A stretch of DNA of 64,000 bases from Leptolyngbya sp. SIOISBB (lineage in GTDB: Bacteria; Cyanobacteriota; Cyanobacteriia; Phormidesmidales; Phormidesmidaceae): the NCBI GenBank assembly GCA_010671905.1, contig JAAHII010000001.1, forward strand, positions 7,588,026 to 7,652,025. Direction: 5' to 3'. Within the stretch, counting starts at the first letter, position 1, and each line of letters opens with the position of its first letter. The translations under genes were made by a program, and so were the position numbers. This document shows, piece by piece, positions 8,604 through 19,458 of the stretch. The notes under the pieces are model-generated. The model had not been told where the DNA came from, ran no database searches, and was given only the letters and a program-made list of their open reading frames with translations.

Positions 8604-9656
8604 CGTTGAGCGAAGGTCTTGAGCTCACTAGGGGCGATCGCGCCATGTTCAGTCACGACAGCAGTAATGAGGTTGGCGGGGGTGATATCGGCGAGGGGAT
8701 TATAGGCTTCTACGCCCTCAGGGCAAGTAATCGTGTCTCCTAATCGGCAGACATCAGTGCCTTGGCCTTGGGCAATATCAAGCCCTTCGCCAGTGGGTAG
8801 TGCAAAGTCCACAGTCGATAACGGAGCAGCAACCAGAAAAGGTAGACGATGGGCTTTTAGCGGCGAGGGCCAGCGCATAGGTGCCGATTTTATTCACGGT
8901 GTCGCCATTCGCGGCAATGCGATCGGCACCCACGACAACGGCATCCACCATGCCCCGTTTCATGCAATGGGCGGCCATACTGTCGGTCACGATAGTGACG
9001 GGAATTTGCTCTTGCACACATTCCCAAGCCGTTAGGCGTGACCCTTGCAGCCAAGGGCGAGTTTCACCGGCAATGACTTTTTCTAATCGAGATTCTTGCC
9101 AGGCCGTTCTCAAGATACCCAGTGAGGTGCCAAAGCCGGAGGTCGCAAGTGCGCCATGATTGCAATGGGTATACAGGGTTAATTTAGTTGGGGCGGCAGG
9201 TAACGCGGCCAGGCCATGCTGGCCGATCGCCACACAGATATCCCAATCTTCTTGTTGAATCTTTTGTGCGGTTTTGAGCAGTCCAACCTTGAGTTCATCG
9301 ACACTGGCACTGCTCTGACGGACTTGCTTCACGAGGTAATCGACTGACCAGAGCAAGTTAGCTTTATCAGGGCGAACGCTTTTGAGTTGCTCAGCGATCG
9401 CCTCTAGCCGTTCTAGGAAGGCGGTGCGATCGTCCGTCTGAATCGTTTTAGCCCCCAGATATAAACCGTAGGCAGCCGCCATGCCGAGGGCGGGCCCGCC
9501 CCGCACAATACGGGTCGCGATCGCCGTCACGATATCTTCACAGCGATTGATCGAAACGACCGCATACTCCTTTGGCAATTTCCTTTGATCAATCAGCAGG
9601 ACGTGATCTTCTTGCCAAAGAACAGGATATACGTGCGTTTCTAAAATCTGGGACAT
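8594..9656 (-). CDS. mtnA: S-methyl-5-thioribose-1-phosphate isomerase, frame broken once
   Basis: MtnA isomerises methylthioribose 1-phosphate in methionine salvage. The first frame (9656 to 8778) carries YTHCNHGALATSGFGTSLG with the catalytic cysteine and VVGADRIAANGD with the catalytic aspartate. It then runs into nonsense after TYALALAAK. The second frame (8878 to 8594) continues with AHRLPFLVAAPLSTVDF and ends APSELKTFAQRQ. Deleting one base from the TTTT run at 8855-8858 restores one continuous protein of about 353 residues. The gene overlaps the end of cysK by ten bases, tail to tail. Confidence 0.88.
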
Positions 9657-10030
9657 AGGAATCTACAAATAGTGCCAAAAGTTGGCCGAGCGTGATGAAT
9701 GAAGAACTGTCGCAAATGCCGATCTAGCGATCTCGAACAAAGCCTATCAGCCCAGCTAAATTATCCTGATTCTAATGGAAATTGTTGATGCCGTAATAAT
9801 GAGTGGCAAAGTTTGGCCATTGAGTTGGCGGATAGTGAGCAAGCCGCAACTGATGCTACCTACTTCATGCACACAAGGCTAGACAGTGGTCTTGAATCTC
9901 GTTTGGGTACATTCCCCGCCCCTTGGGGCGTAAAAACAGGGGCGCTAGTGCGTTCCGAAGGAAAAATTCCGTAATGCTCCGTTCGCTTGCGGCGGGGATA
10001 GGAATTTTAGCGCTCCGCCTTTTTACTCGC
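9657..10030. other. Gene-free stretch downstream of the mtnA start
   Basis: No convincing gene. There is a small perfect hairpin, CGCCCC-TT-GGGGCG, at about 9918-9931, and GC-rich inverted bits up to the repeat at 10031. It looks like decayed mobile DNA but I cannot name the element. Confidence 0.35.
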
Positions 10031-10153
10031 CTAGGGTCTGTCATCCGGTCGCGGTTAAATCCTTTCAGCAAAGGCACGACAGCCCCTCAGCTGCTGAGTG
10101 AATGCGGGCGAGGTAAGGCCTAGCCCCAAAGGTTTCTGGGATTAATTAATCGG
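10031..10153. repeat. MITE-like dispersed repeat, copy 2 (inverted, one end lost)
   Basis: Read on the minus strand, this matches copy 1 over AATTAATCCCAGAA, CCTTTGGGG, CCCGCAT, AAGGATTT and CCGGATGACAG. The plus-strand left end CTAGGGTCTGTCATC is intact. The other end stops at ATTAATCGG and lacks the GGGCGCGTCATC terminus, so this copy is partly decayed. Confidence 0.65.
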
Positions 10154-10155
10154 TG

Positions 10156-10463
10156 TAAACCCCCAACTCTGCTGGGGGACTAAGTAGGAGAACGCAATTA
10201 TCTGAAAAATGCAGCATCCACTTCACAAAGCGCTAAACTCTCTCTGAGCAAGACTTGTCGCACGATAGCTCATTCTCAGTTTGATCCAGCCCACCTACTT
10301 CTTGAAGTTCGATAGTTCTACAAACTCCGGAGTCGAGATTTCTCAAGGCTCACCGGCTAGTAACTTTTAAGGTCAGGGAGATCGGGATATTTGTTTCCCA
10401 TTCCAGTTGCCGCTTTGAGCGGCTTTTTCCCAAGCCTCCAGCTTTGCTGGAGGTCAGTGACTT
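10156..10463. other. Segment between two subterminal-type hairpins
   Basis: Two short hairpins with the same architecture bound this segment: CCCCCAACTCTGCTGGGGG followed by ACTAAGT near 10160, and CCTCCAGCTTTGCTGGAGG followed by CAGTGACTTAAGT near 10435. Paired imperfect palindromes of this kind are seen at ends of IS200/IS605-type elements and their non-coding derivatives. No transposase remains, so the element identity is only suggested. Confidence 0.35.
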
Positions 10464-10479
10464 AAGTAAAATTTGATTT

Positions 10480-10902
10480 TGGACAAATAGAGTTGTGCCG
10501 GCGCTGCAACCACAGGCTGTGAGTTCCTCAAACTAGACAATGAAGCCGATTGTTGAGTGTCCTTGCAAGGACAAAGTTTCCGGGGTGGGTGAAACTTGAC
10601 CAGTGGACAGGGGCCGCGCAGGTGCAACCGGGTGCCTTTGGGGCATCCAGAGGGAATCCCTCGGGTTTTGGGCGGCGGGACCCGGAACCCAATCTGCTGA
10701 ATAAGTTGGGCAAAGCCACGTTGCGCCTGTCGGGGGCGTGCGTTGCTGCGTTTTCGCTCTGGACGTGTAGCGCTGCCAAGGCAACGGCAATGCCTCCACG
10801 AGATTGCGAGCTAACCAGAGTTGTCCGTAAGCGAGGCTGACCAAACGCACTGCGCTGATTTCGTAGGGAGCACGTCATCCCCCAGCGGATGACGTGCTCC
10901 TT
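10480..10902. other. GC-rich block of hairpins, possible structured RNA
   Basis: No gene is supported here, although minus-strand frames are open. Successive strong hairpins are visible: the 16-bp palindrome TGTCCTTGCAAGGACA at 10558-10573, AAGTTTC/GAAACTT at about 10574-10598, GGGTGCC/GGCATCC, GAGGG-AAT-CCCTC and CTCTGG/CCAGAG. A perfect 14-bp hairpin at 10868-10901 closes the block. GC content is clearly above the flanks. It may be a structured non-coding RNA or the RNA-encoding end of a transposon. I match no known family. Confidence 0.4.
10868..10901. terminator. Strong hairpin downstream of the phosphoesterase gene
   Basis: Perfect inverted repeat GGAGCACGTCATCC / GGATGACGTGCTCC around a six-base loop. 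It lies 23 bases past the stop codon of the minus-strand phosphoesterase gene. There is no clear T tract on either strand, so it may be a transcript-end stabiliser rather than a classical terminator. Confidence 0.5.
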
Positions 10903-10923
10903 GAAAACCTACTGTCCAAATCA

Positions 10924-12150
10924 TCAGCTACACAACGCTGTCCCTAACTTCGCTTCACAAAACGCCTTTTCTTCCGCATTGAGATCGGCCATTTCCACAT
11001 CGCGACGCAGCACCATGCCGTTATGCCCGGTCAAGAAGCGGGGCAGTTCACCATATTCGATCAGCTCCATCGTCTGGATGTCGTAGGTGGTGTACCGAGT
11101 GAGTTCGCCACTCGGATCGTCAAAGTCAACATCAAGAACCGTTAGGGCTTTCCAAGGGGGCAAATCGCTATCAATCAATGGACGCGGACCCGAGCCGATA
11201 ATCCCCATATGGAGTAACTGCAAATTGCCACGATGACCAGGATAGTAGGCGTGATGGTGGCCACTGATGTAAGTGTGAACGTCGTATTTTTCCAACATGG
11301 TGCGGATCTGGTCAGCGTCATTCATCACCTCGCCCGGTTGGTCTCGACCGACGGCCACTGCATAGAGGGGGAGATGGCTTAACAAAACTCGCATCCGAGC
11401 ATTCTGGGCAGCTTCGCTAGCCAGCGCTTGCTCCACCCAAGCCAGCTTATCCGCTGGAATGATGTTAGAAGACCCATCCCAAGACATAAAAAAGACATCG
11501 TCTTGGCGAAAGGTGTAATAGAAGGGGAAGTCGAAGCGATCGACAAATTCCACACCAGGATCATGCGCTGGATTTTGCCAATAGGCTGAGGCCAGATCGC
11601 GTTCTCGCTGAAACAGAAAGTTATCGTTCACTCCCTGCGCTCCAGAGGCATCGTGATTGCCAATGGTGAATCCGTAGGGAATTTCGGCTTCTCTAAGCGG
11701 TGCCGCCACGTGGTCATCAAAGGCTGCCCACATCGCTTGAATTTGTTCTGGTGTGAGGGAAAGGTCTTGACCGGCCACCATGTCGCCGCTACAGACGACC
11801 AAATCAGGATTCCAAAAAGGTACTAGCGCGATCGCCTGATCGATTTCTGGGTCGTAGTCTGTTGAGCCATAGACCCCATTTAGATCACTGATGACGACCA
11901 TCCGCAGATCCCCACGCGGAGGATTGGTGGGTTCCGCACCGAGACTTGCTAACAACGCTTGGGTGGCCGCAGGTAGTGCTGCGGGTTCTGAGATAGTCTC
12001 AGTGCTCTCATCTGGAGCGACAATCTTTGTCGATTCAACGGCTGAGGTTTCATCGACAGTCGGTGTGTTTGGAGGCGCTTGACTGCAGGCAATTACCAGG
12101 CTGCAAAGGATCCCCAAAGCTACAAAAGACAAAAATCGTTTCCAACCCAT
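10924..12150 (-). CDS. Metallophosphoesterase lipoprotein
   Basis: 408 residues. The N terminus is a lipoprotein signal with lipobox VIAC at residues 19-22, followed by a linker of about 40 acidic and Thr/Ser-rich residues. The calcineurin-like phosphoesterase metal motifs follow in order: VVISDLNG (where DxH would be), VVCSGDMV, IGNHD, LLSHLPLY and ISGHHHAYYPG. The first motif has Asn where His is usual. It probably acts in the periplasm or at a membrane surface on an unknown phosphoester. Confidence 0.87.
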   Translation of the reverse strand: MGWKRFLSFVALGILCSLVIACSQAPPNTPTVDETSAVESTKIVAPDESTETISEPAALPAATQALLASLGAEPTNPPRGDLRMVVISDLNGVYGSTDYDPEIDQAIALVPFWNPDLVVCSGDMVAGQDLSLTPEQIQAMWAAFDDHVAAPLREAEIPYGFTIGNHDASGAQGVNDNFLFQRERDLASAYWQNPAHDPGVEFVDRFDFPFYYTFRQDDVFFMSWDGSSNIIPADKLAWVEQALASEAAQNARMRVLLSHLPLYAVAVGRDQPGEVMNDADQIRTMLEKYDVHTYISGHHHAYYPGHRGNLQLLHMGIIGSGPRPLIDSDLPPWKALTVLDVDFDDPSGELTRYTTYDIQTMELIEYGELPRFLTGHNGMVLRRDVEMADLNAEEKAFCEAKLGTALCS

Positions 12151-12365
12151 AGCCCCTCACCCAATGCGAAAAGATCTACGGCACACACTCTACCGCAACC
12201 CTTTCTGTTTGCGGCGATGTTTTTGCGGCGCTCCCACCGCTTCGCATCTCAGAATCTCAGGATTATGCAGGAATTGAAAGTCTGGAGTACGGGGGCGATC
12301 GCGCTAGCCCTTGACGCTGATTTCTGCAGCTTGCCATACTCAAATCGCCTTGCGGCCATATTTCG

Positions 12366-13130
12366 TTGCTCGAACAACCCCGTCTTTTTAAGAGACGCCA
12401 ATCAATGCTGAGGACATATGCAAAACGAAGTCCATTATTATTGGCCGCTAGCCTTTTGTTACTGTCACTAGGATTGGGTCTCAACCTTTGGTGGACTGCC
12501 TATGATGGCTTTTATTCAGTCCGGTGGCTGCTTAACTTTTTACCTGGGCTGGTGTTGCTGCTGACTGGATATATGGTCTCGCAAGCTCGGCGCAAGCGAT
12601 GGCTGTGGCGTTCAATAGGAGCGCTGTTGACGCTGTTGCTGTCGGTGTTTGTGACCTTTATTAATCTAATCAGCTACTCCTTTGTAAATATCTCAAGACC
12701 GATTACCGATATTGAGCGATATGCCGAAGTGCGATCGCAACTTGGTGATGGTGATGCTATCCAGCACTTTCCGCTAACCATTCCGCCCGAGGCTACAGAC
12801 GCCCAGCTTCACTATCAGCTATGGCCTCTACTAGGTGAAATGTCATTGCAATTACGATTGGCATTACCAGAAGAGGCTTGGCGCAATGTTCAAACTGAAT
12901 ATGCACCTCAAGCGCGATATCAGATTTCTGCAGCAAATCTCAATTCATTGGAATTCAAATCACCCGTATTGGCTCCCCGATTTTTGGTGGGCGATCGCGA
13001 CACAACTCAGTTTCCTGACACTTATATCTTGCTATTTCTCAGTGGCACAGAAAATGCGCTGCTGAGCTATGGTGTCGCTTTTGATCAAGCATCCCCTGAA
13101 CTCGTTTACTGGGTAGAAGACGGCACCTAG
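12366..13130 (+). CDS. Hypothetical membrane protein
   Basis: I do not recognise the family. Three hydrophobic segments lie in the first 110 residues (about 24-44, 54-71 and 82-105), followed by a soluble domain of about 145 residues. The start at 12366 gives 254 residues, but the ATG at 12405 (MLRTYAKRSP, 241 residues) is equally plausible because it begins closer to the first helix. Its stop codon TAG lies inside the CTAGTAC end of a dispersed repeat. Confidence 0.6.
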   Translation: MLEQPRLFKRRQSMLRTYAKRSPLLLAASLLLLSLGLGLNLWWTAYDGFYSVRWLLNFLPGLVLLLTGYMVSQARRKRWLWRSIGALLTLLLSVFVTFINLISYSFVNISRPITDIERYAEVRSQLGDGDAIQHFPLTIPPEATDAQLHYQLWPLLGEMSLQLRLALPEEAWRNVQTEYAPQARYQISAANLNSLEFKSPVLAPRFLVGDRDTTQFPDTYILLFLSGTENALLSYGVAFDQASPELVYWVEDGT

Positions 13131-13236
13131 TACCCCTCGGCGTAAATTTACATACTATTCGTCACGAGCAGAGGAGATGGGGAGCAAGGGGGATAGAAAC
13201 TGGAAGGGTATCGTTATTTCGGCCATGCAGTACTAG
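13127..13236. repeat. CTAGTAC-ended dispersed repeat, copy A
   Basis: A 110-base unit bounded by a perfect 7-bp inverted repeat, CTAGTAC at 13127-13133 and GTACTAG at 13230-13236. It is clearly related to 46451-46555, sharing CTAGTAC, CGGCGTAA, TTT.CAT, AGCAAGGGGG and TAGAA at the same spacing. It starts inside the last codons of the preceding gene and supplies its stop codon. Confidence 0.65.
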
Positions 13237-13512
13237 CTGCCTCAAACAAAGACTGCTCCTGAGATATAGCGAGAGCTAAGAACCCACCGCAAAAACAGTT
13301 GTCAATTATCCCAAACGATATTTCTGTGGTTCTTTTGCTGGGAACAAACTCAGAAAAAGCAGCTATCGATACAAAACAATCGCCCTATTTTCTCAATCCT
13401 TAAACCAGATCTATACAAAAGAAAGCATCTTAACCTCCCTGTATAAGGTGGGTTGCCTGATTACCTTTTGAGCGATTAAGCGATCGCATCTGTTTTTTGA
13501 GGAGCAAGCCTA
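13237..13512. other. Gap upstream of the BMP-type binding protein gene
   Basis: Beyond the repeat I see no gene. The region should carry the promoter of the binding-protein gene. No riboswitch-like core could be recognised. Confidence 0.4.
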
Positions 13513-14715
13513 ATGACCAAACATCCCTTTCAGCGTTTATCTCGTCGTCAGGTGGTTCGCGGCCTAATGGCCACCACTGCTTTTGGTGTCGTGACTAAGT
13601 TCGGGACTGCCTGTAGCCCTGCAACAGACGCAGACGCCCCCGCAGACGATGCTGCAAGTGGTGATGCTGGTGGCGAAGACCTTGTCGTCGGGTTCATCTA
13701 CGTTGGCCCCAAAGACGATTTTGGCTATAACCAGGCCCACGCCGAGGGGGCGGCAGCAATGGTGGCTAACGTTCCTGGCATCACCCTGATCGAAGAAGCC
13801 AGCGTGCCGGAGACGACGGCAGTCGCTGAAACGATGCGCAGCATGATCGAAATCGACGGTGCGAAGGTGCTCTTCCCCACCTCCTTTGGCTACTTTGATC
13901 CGTACATTTTGGAACTGGCGGAAGAGTTTCCGGAGGTACAGTTCTTCCACGCGGGCGGACTGTATCAAGACGGCGTGCATCCTGAGAATGTGGGGAGCTA
14001 TTTTGGCTACATCGATGAAGCACAATATGTCGCGGGTGTGGTTGCTGGCCATATGAGCCAGTCTGGCAAGCTCGGTTTTGTCGCGGCCAAGCCAATTCCC
14101 CAAGTTTTGCGCAACATCAATGCGTTTACCTTAGGCGCCAAATCCATCAATCCTGCCATCACGACCCAGGTGATCTTTACCGGTGATTGGGCGCTACCGG
14201 TGAAGGAAGCCGAAGCGACCAACAGCATGGCCGACCAAGGCATTGATGTGGTCACCTGCCATGTGGATAGTCCTAAAGTCGTGATGGAGACAGCCGAAAA
14301 GCGAGGAATTTATTCCAGCGGCTATCACGCTAACCAAGGTCCCTTGGCACCGGAAGGCTATCTCACCGGTGCGGAGTGGGATTGGTCAAGCATTTACACC
14401 CAACTCGGAGAACAGTTTGTGGCGGGCCAAACCTTGATGGCTGGCGACATTCCCCATGTTTTACGCGGTGGATTAGCGGGTAATTTCTGCAAGCTCTCAG
14501 ACTATGGTCCAGCGGTGACTGATGAAGCGAAGGCAGATGCCGATGCGGCCAAGGAACAACTCATCAACAGTGAATTGGTGATTTACAAGGGCGAACTGAA
14601 AGATAATCAGGGCAACGTTATTTTGACCGGCGAGCAGGAATATAAGCAGGAAGACATTGAGCTGGAGAAGATGGATTATCTCATCGAAGGGGTTGAGGGC
14701 AGTATCGATGGCTAA
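13513..14715 (+). CDS. BMP-family ABC transporter substrate-binding protein
   Basis: 400 residues. The N terminus has a twin-arginine motif (LSRRQVVRG), and a lipobox-like GTAC at cysteine 34 precedes an acidic Ala/Asp linker. The body matches the basic-membrane-protein (Med/TmpC) family, with GFIYVGPKDDFGYNQAHAEG, FPTSFGYFDP and GSYFGYIDEAQYVAGVVAG. Such proteins bind nucleosides or related ligands for ABC import. No permease or ATPase is adjacent, so the partner must be elsewhere. GAGGAGC precedes the ATG. Confidence 0.9.
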   Translation: MTKHPFQRLSRRQVVRGLMATTAFGVVTKFGTACSPATDADAPADDAASGDAGGEDLVVGFIYVGPKDDFGYNQAHAEGAAAMVANVPGITLIEEASVPETTAVAETMRSMIEIDGAKVLFPTSFGYFDPYILELAEEFPEVQFFHAGGLYQDGVHPENVGSYFGYIDEAQYVAGVVAGHMSQSGKLGFVAAKPIPQVLRNINAFTLGAKSINPAITTQVIFTGDWALPVKEAEATNSMADQGIDVVTCHVDSPKVVMETAEKRGIYSSGYHANQGPLAPEGYLTGAEWDWSSIYTQLGEQFVAGQTLMAGDIPHVLRGGLAGNFCKLSDYGPAVTDEAKADADAAKEQLINSELVIYKGELKDNQGNVILTGEQEYKQEDIELEKMDYLIEGVEGSIDG

Positions 14716-14745
14716 GTCTGATCGCTAGTCCACCGGCTCCATAAA

Positions 14746-14792
14746 AACAGCAAAAGCGCCGGAGGCGATTTCCCCCGGCGCTTTTGCTGTTT
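14746..14792. terminator. Bidirectional terminator between BMP gene and groEL
   Basis: A perfect 17-bp inverted repeat, AACAGCAAAAGCGCCGG with its complement, around a 13-base loop. The A-rich and T-rich outer arms make it a terminator in both directions, fitting the convergent genes on either side. Confidence 0.85.
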
Positions 14793-14830
14793 AGCCAACT
14801 GTGCAGTTGAGTACTGGATAGGCTTTGAGC

Positions 14831-16546
<1,716 letters not shown>

Positions 16547-16573
16547 TTAGCACTCAATTGTGTCGAGTGCTAA
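16547..16573. promoter_or_regulatory. CIRCE element (HrcA operator) of groEL
   Basis: TTAGCACTC at 16547-16555 and GAGTGCTAA at 16565-16573 form a perfect 9-9-9 inverted repeat, the consensus CIRCE. It is centred about 44 bases before the groEL start. HrcA repressor binding is established knowledge for this sequence. Confidence 0.97.
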
Positions 16574-16630
16574 CGAGCTTAGAATATCGCTTGAAACACA
16601 CCCTTATAAGTCGCGATAACCGACCCTTGG

Positions 16631-16682
16631 GGGAGTGGGTACGAGGGTAAATGAGTGGATGGGTAAGTGGGTGGATGAGTGA
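16631..16682. repeat. Degenerate short tandem repeat
   Basis: About seven imperfect units of six to eight bases of the type GGGTAAGT / GGATGAGT. Runs of degenerate heptamers like this are common between cyanobacterial genes. It lies upstream of the groEL CIRCE. Confidence 0.55.
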
Positions 16683-16807
16683 AACGATGAGGTTTAATGC
16701 GATTGCGATATCAATAAGGGAGTGCCCAAGATCTGGAAAGGGAGCAGATGGGCTATCCCCAATGCTCCCTTTTACAAATATCTAAGTGATTGATGGCATT
16801 GAACCCG

Positions 16808-18109
16808 TTACAGCTCGCTGAGAACTTGACGGGCCGCTGCGATCGTCTTCTCGATATCGGCGTCGGTGTGAGCCAGCGACATGAATCCGGCTTCGTACTG
16901 AGACGGTGCCAGATAAATGCCCGCCTCTAACATGCCCCGGTGGAAGCAGCCGAATTTCTCGGTATCCGCCTCTTTGGCATCGTCGTAGCTGTGCACTTCC
17001 TTATCGGTGAAGAACATGCCAAACATGGCGCTGATGTTGCCACCAGTCGCAGCATGGCCAGTGTCATGGGCGGCGGCCAAAAGTCCGGTGATGAGCTTCT
17101 GAGTCATGGTCTCTAGCTGCTCATAAGCACCAGGACGCTGCAAGATCTCCAGGGTTTTGATGCCTGCCGTCATGGCTAACGGATTTCCTGACAGGGTACC
17201 GGCTTGATATACCGGACCAGCAGGGGCAATCATTTCCATAATGTCGCGACGGCCACCATAGGCTCCTACAGGTAAACCACCGCCAATGATTTTGCCCAGG
17301 GTGGTCAGGTCAGGCGTCACGCCAAATTTTTCCTGAGCACCGCCGTAGGCAATGCGGAAGCCAGTCATCACTTCATCAAAGACAAGGAGCGTATCGTGCT
17401 CGCGGGTCAGGTCGCGCAGGCCTTGTAAGAAGCCCGCATCGGGAGTGACAAAACCGGAATTCCCCACAACCGGCTCCAGGATGACGCCGGAAATTTCGCC
17501 AGGGTTTTCCTCCAGCAGCTTCTTAACCGCAGCTAAATCGTTGTAGGGAGCGGTGAGTGTGCTTTGGGTAGCCGCTTTGGGCACGCCAGGGGAATCCGGC
17601 AAGCCGAGGGTCGCCACCCCAGAGCCCGCCTTGACCAAAAACATGTCGGCGTGGCCGTGGTAGTTACCTTCAAATTTGATGATTTTGTCCCGTCCGGTAA
17701 AGGCCCGCATTAGACGCAGTACAGCCATGCAGGCTTCCGTCCCGGAGTTGACGAAGCGCACCATCTCAATGCTGGGCACGGCGTCAATCACCATTTCCGC
17801 CAGCACGTTTTCTAAATAACAGGGAGCCCCGAAGCTGGTCCCTTTTTCTAAAGCGGCGGACAATGCTTGCAAGACTTCGGGATGAGCATGACCACAGATG
17901 GCTGGCCCCCAGGTGCCGACGTAGTCGATGTACTGGTTGTTATCAACGTCCCAGATGTAGGCACCCTTGACGTGATCGAAGACAATGGGCTGACCACCCA
18001 CTGATTTAAAGGCGCGAACTGGAGAATTAACGCCACCGGGCATGAGGTGTTGAGCAGCGGCGAAAATCTCTTCTGATTTGCTGGTTTTGAGTGGGGCTGT
18101 GCTTACCAA
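16808..18109 (-). CDS. hemL: Glutamate-1-semialdehyde 2,1-aminomutase
   Basis: 433 residues, full length. HemL converts glutamate-1-semialdehyde to 5-aminolevulinate, the first tetrapyrrole precursor for chlorophyll, haem and bilins. The PLP lysine is in [18 protein letters not shown]. The motifs [30 protein letters not shown] and DEVMTGFR are all present. It is encoded alone. Confidence 0.97.
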   Translation of the reverse strand: MVSTAPLKTSKSEEIFAAAQHLMPGGVNSPVRAFKSVGGQPIVFDHVKGAYIWDVDNNQYIDYVGTWGPAICGHAHPEVLQALSAALEKGTSFGAPCYLENVLAEMVIDAVPSIEMVRFVNSGTEACMAVLRLMRAFTGRDKIIKFEGNYHGHADMFLVKAGSGVATLGLPDSPGVPKAATQSTLTAPYNDLAAVKKLLEENPGEISGVILEPVVGNSGFVTPDAGFLQGLRDLTREHDTLLVFDEVMTGFRIAYGGAQEKFGVTPDLTTLGKIIGGGLPVGAYGGRRDIMEMIAPAGPVYQAGTLSGNPLAMTAGIKTLEILQRPGAYEQLETMTQKLITGLLAAAHDTGHAATGGNISAMFGMFFTDKEVHSYDDAKEADTEKFGCFHRGMLEAGIYLAPSQYEAGFMSLAHTDADIEKTIAAARQVLSEL

Positions 18110-18277
18110 AGTTTTTTCCTCTTGTGTACCTTGCTAAAGTCGTTTGTGCAGGGCGATCGCCTGCCGTATGACCGATTTAAAGTTTCTGTTTAACATCCTA
18201 TCGATCGCCCTGCGCGGATTTCAGCCATGTCAAGAAGTATTAAGGATCCTTCTTGCTGTGAGTGATGAAAGATGGCG

Positions 18278-19255
18278 TCAACTGGATTGAGAAGACCGGC
18301 TCTGTTGAGCCGCCTCAGCATTACGTCGCCACATAACGGGTTTAATCCGACGGAGTGCTGAAGCGGGAAAGCGGCGATTCCACTCAGAGTCACTTAAGGC
18401 TGCCAATTCGGATAATGGGGGTGCGAGGTTGTCAGGATAGGGCTGGAAATCTGCCACGTCAGTCTCTGTAGCAAAGCGCTGATTCCAAGGACAGACATCC
18501 TGACAGATGTCGCAACCGGCCACCCAGCCCTCTAGGTTTTGTGCAATAGCGGCGGGTAAGGACTCTTCCCGATTCTCGATGGTGTGATAGGCAATACAAC
18601 GGTTAGCATCCACCACAAAAGGCGCGGCGATCGCCTCCGTCGGGCAAGCCTCCAGACAGCGGGTACAGGTGCCGCAGTGTTCAGTATGAGGGCGATCGCT
18701 AGGCAACTCCAGGTTCGTGAGAATTTCGCCGAGAAACACCCAAGAGCCGTACTTGCGGGTGATGACATTGCCATTTTTTGCCAGCCAACCCAGGCCCGCC
18801 TGTTGCGCCCAAAACTTGTCGGCAACGGGTCCCGTGTCGACATAAAAGCGAGTTTGAATATCGGGATGTTGCGATCGCAGCCACTCTGACAGTTGCTTCA
18901 GCTTTTTTTGCAGGACTCGGTGATAGTCACGCCCCCAGCCATAACGAGAGATTTTGCCGTGGTTGGTATCACTGGAATGCTGATGCGGGGTGTAATAGTT
19001 CAGTGCGACACAGATGAGCGATCGCACCCCTGGCATCACCTGGGTAATGTCCTGCCGCTTCGGATTGTTCATCCACGCCATGTCAGCCTGATACCCCTGA
19101 TCGAGCCAGTGCTGTAGATGGGCGTTGCGCGCCTCTATGGCTGCAGTACTATCATCTACCCGAGCCAGTCCAACTTGATGAAATCCGATCAGCCGAGCCT
19201 GCTGGCGGATTTCATGAGCATCCACAAAAGGAAGTATCTGCTGACTGTCGTTCAC
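18278..19255 (-). CDS. queG: Epoxyqueuosine reductase
   Basis: 325 residues from a GTG at 19255, chosen because AAAGGAG stands five bases upstream. The open frame continues to 19369, but that extension is not family-like. QueG is the cobalamin-dependent iron-sulphur enzyme that finishes queuososine synthesis in tRNA. Both [4Fe-4S] motifs are complete: [12 protein letters not shown] and [11 protein letters not shown]. The core motif [20 protein letters not shown] is intact. The tgt gene of the same pathway lies at about 32 kb in this window. Confidence 0.94.
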   Translation of the reverse strand: MNDSQQILPFVDAHEIRQQARLIGFHQVGLARVDDSTAAIEARNAHLQHWLDQGYQADMAWMNNPKRQDITQVMPGVRSLICVALNYYTPHQHSSDTNHGKISRYGWGRDYHRVLQKKLKQLSEWLRSQHPDIQTRFYVDTGPVADKFWAQQAGLGWLAKNGNVITRKYGSWVFLGEILTNLELPSDRPHTEHCGTCTRCLEACPTEAIAAPFVVDANRCIAYHTIENREESLPAAIAQNLEGWVAGCDICQDVCPWNQRFATETDVADFQPYPDNLAPPLSELAALSDSEWNRRFPASALRRIKPVMWRRNAEAAQQSRSSQSS

Positions 19256-19458
19256 AAGGGCTCCTTTACTCCGAGCAGCACACTTTAGGTTAGCGGCAGT
19301 TAAAGACCACAGTCCTGAGGCCGCGACCTGTTTACTCGGGTTGGTCAAAGACAGGTGCAATCGCCACACAAATATCTGTGAAGCTTTGCTGCCAAGGTGA
19401 TCATAAGACGATTAGATTAGTGACCTCACGGTCAGTACTGAAGTTTTACGATTGAACT

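Noticed and set aside
10528-10878. Open minus-strand frames in the GC-rich block
   Set aside because: Two overlapping frames are open at once, neither has a ribosome site or a known domain, and hairpins dominate the sequence.
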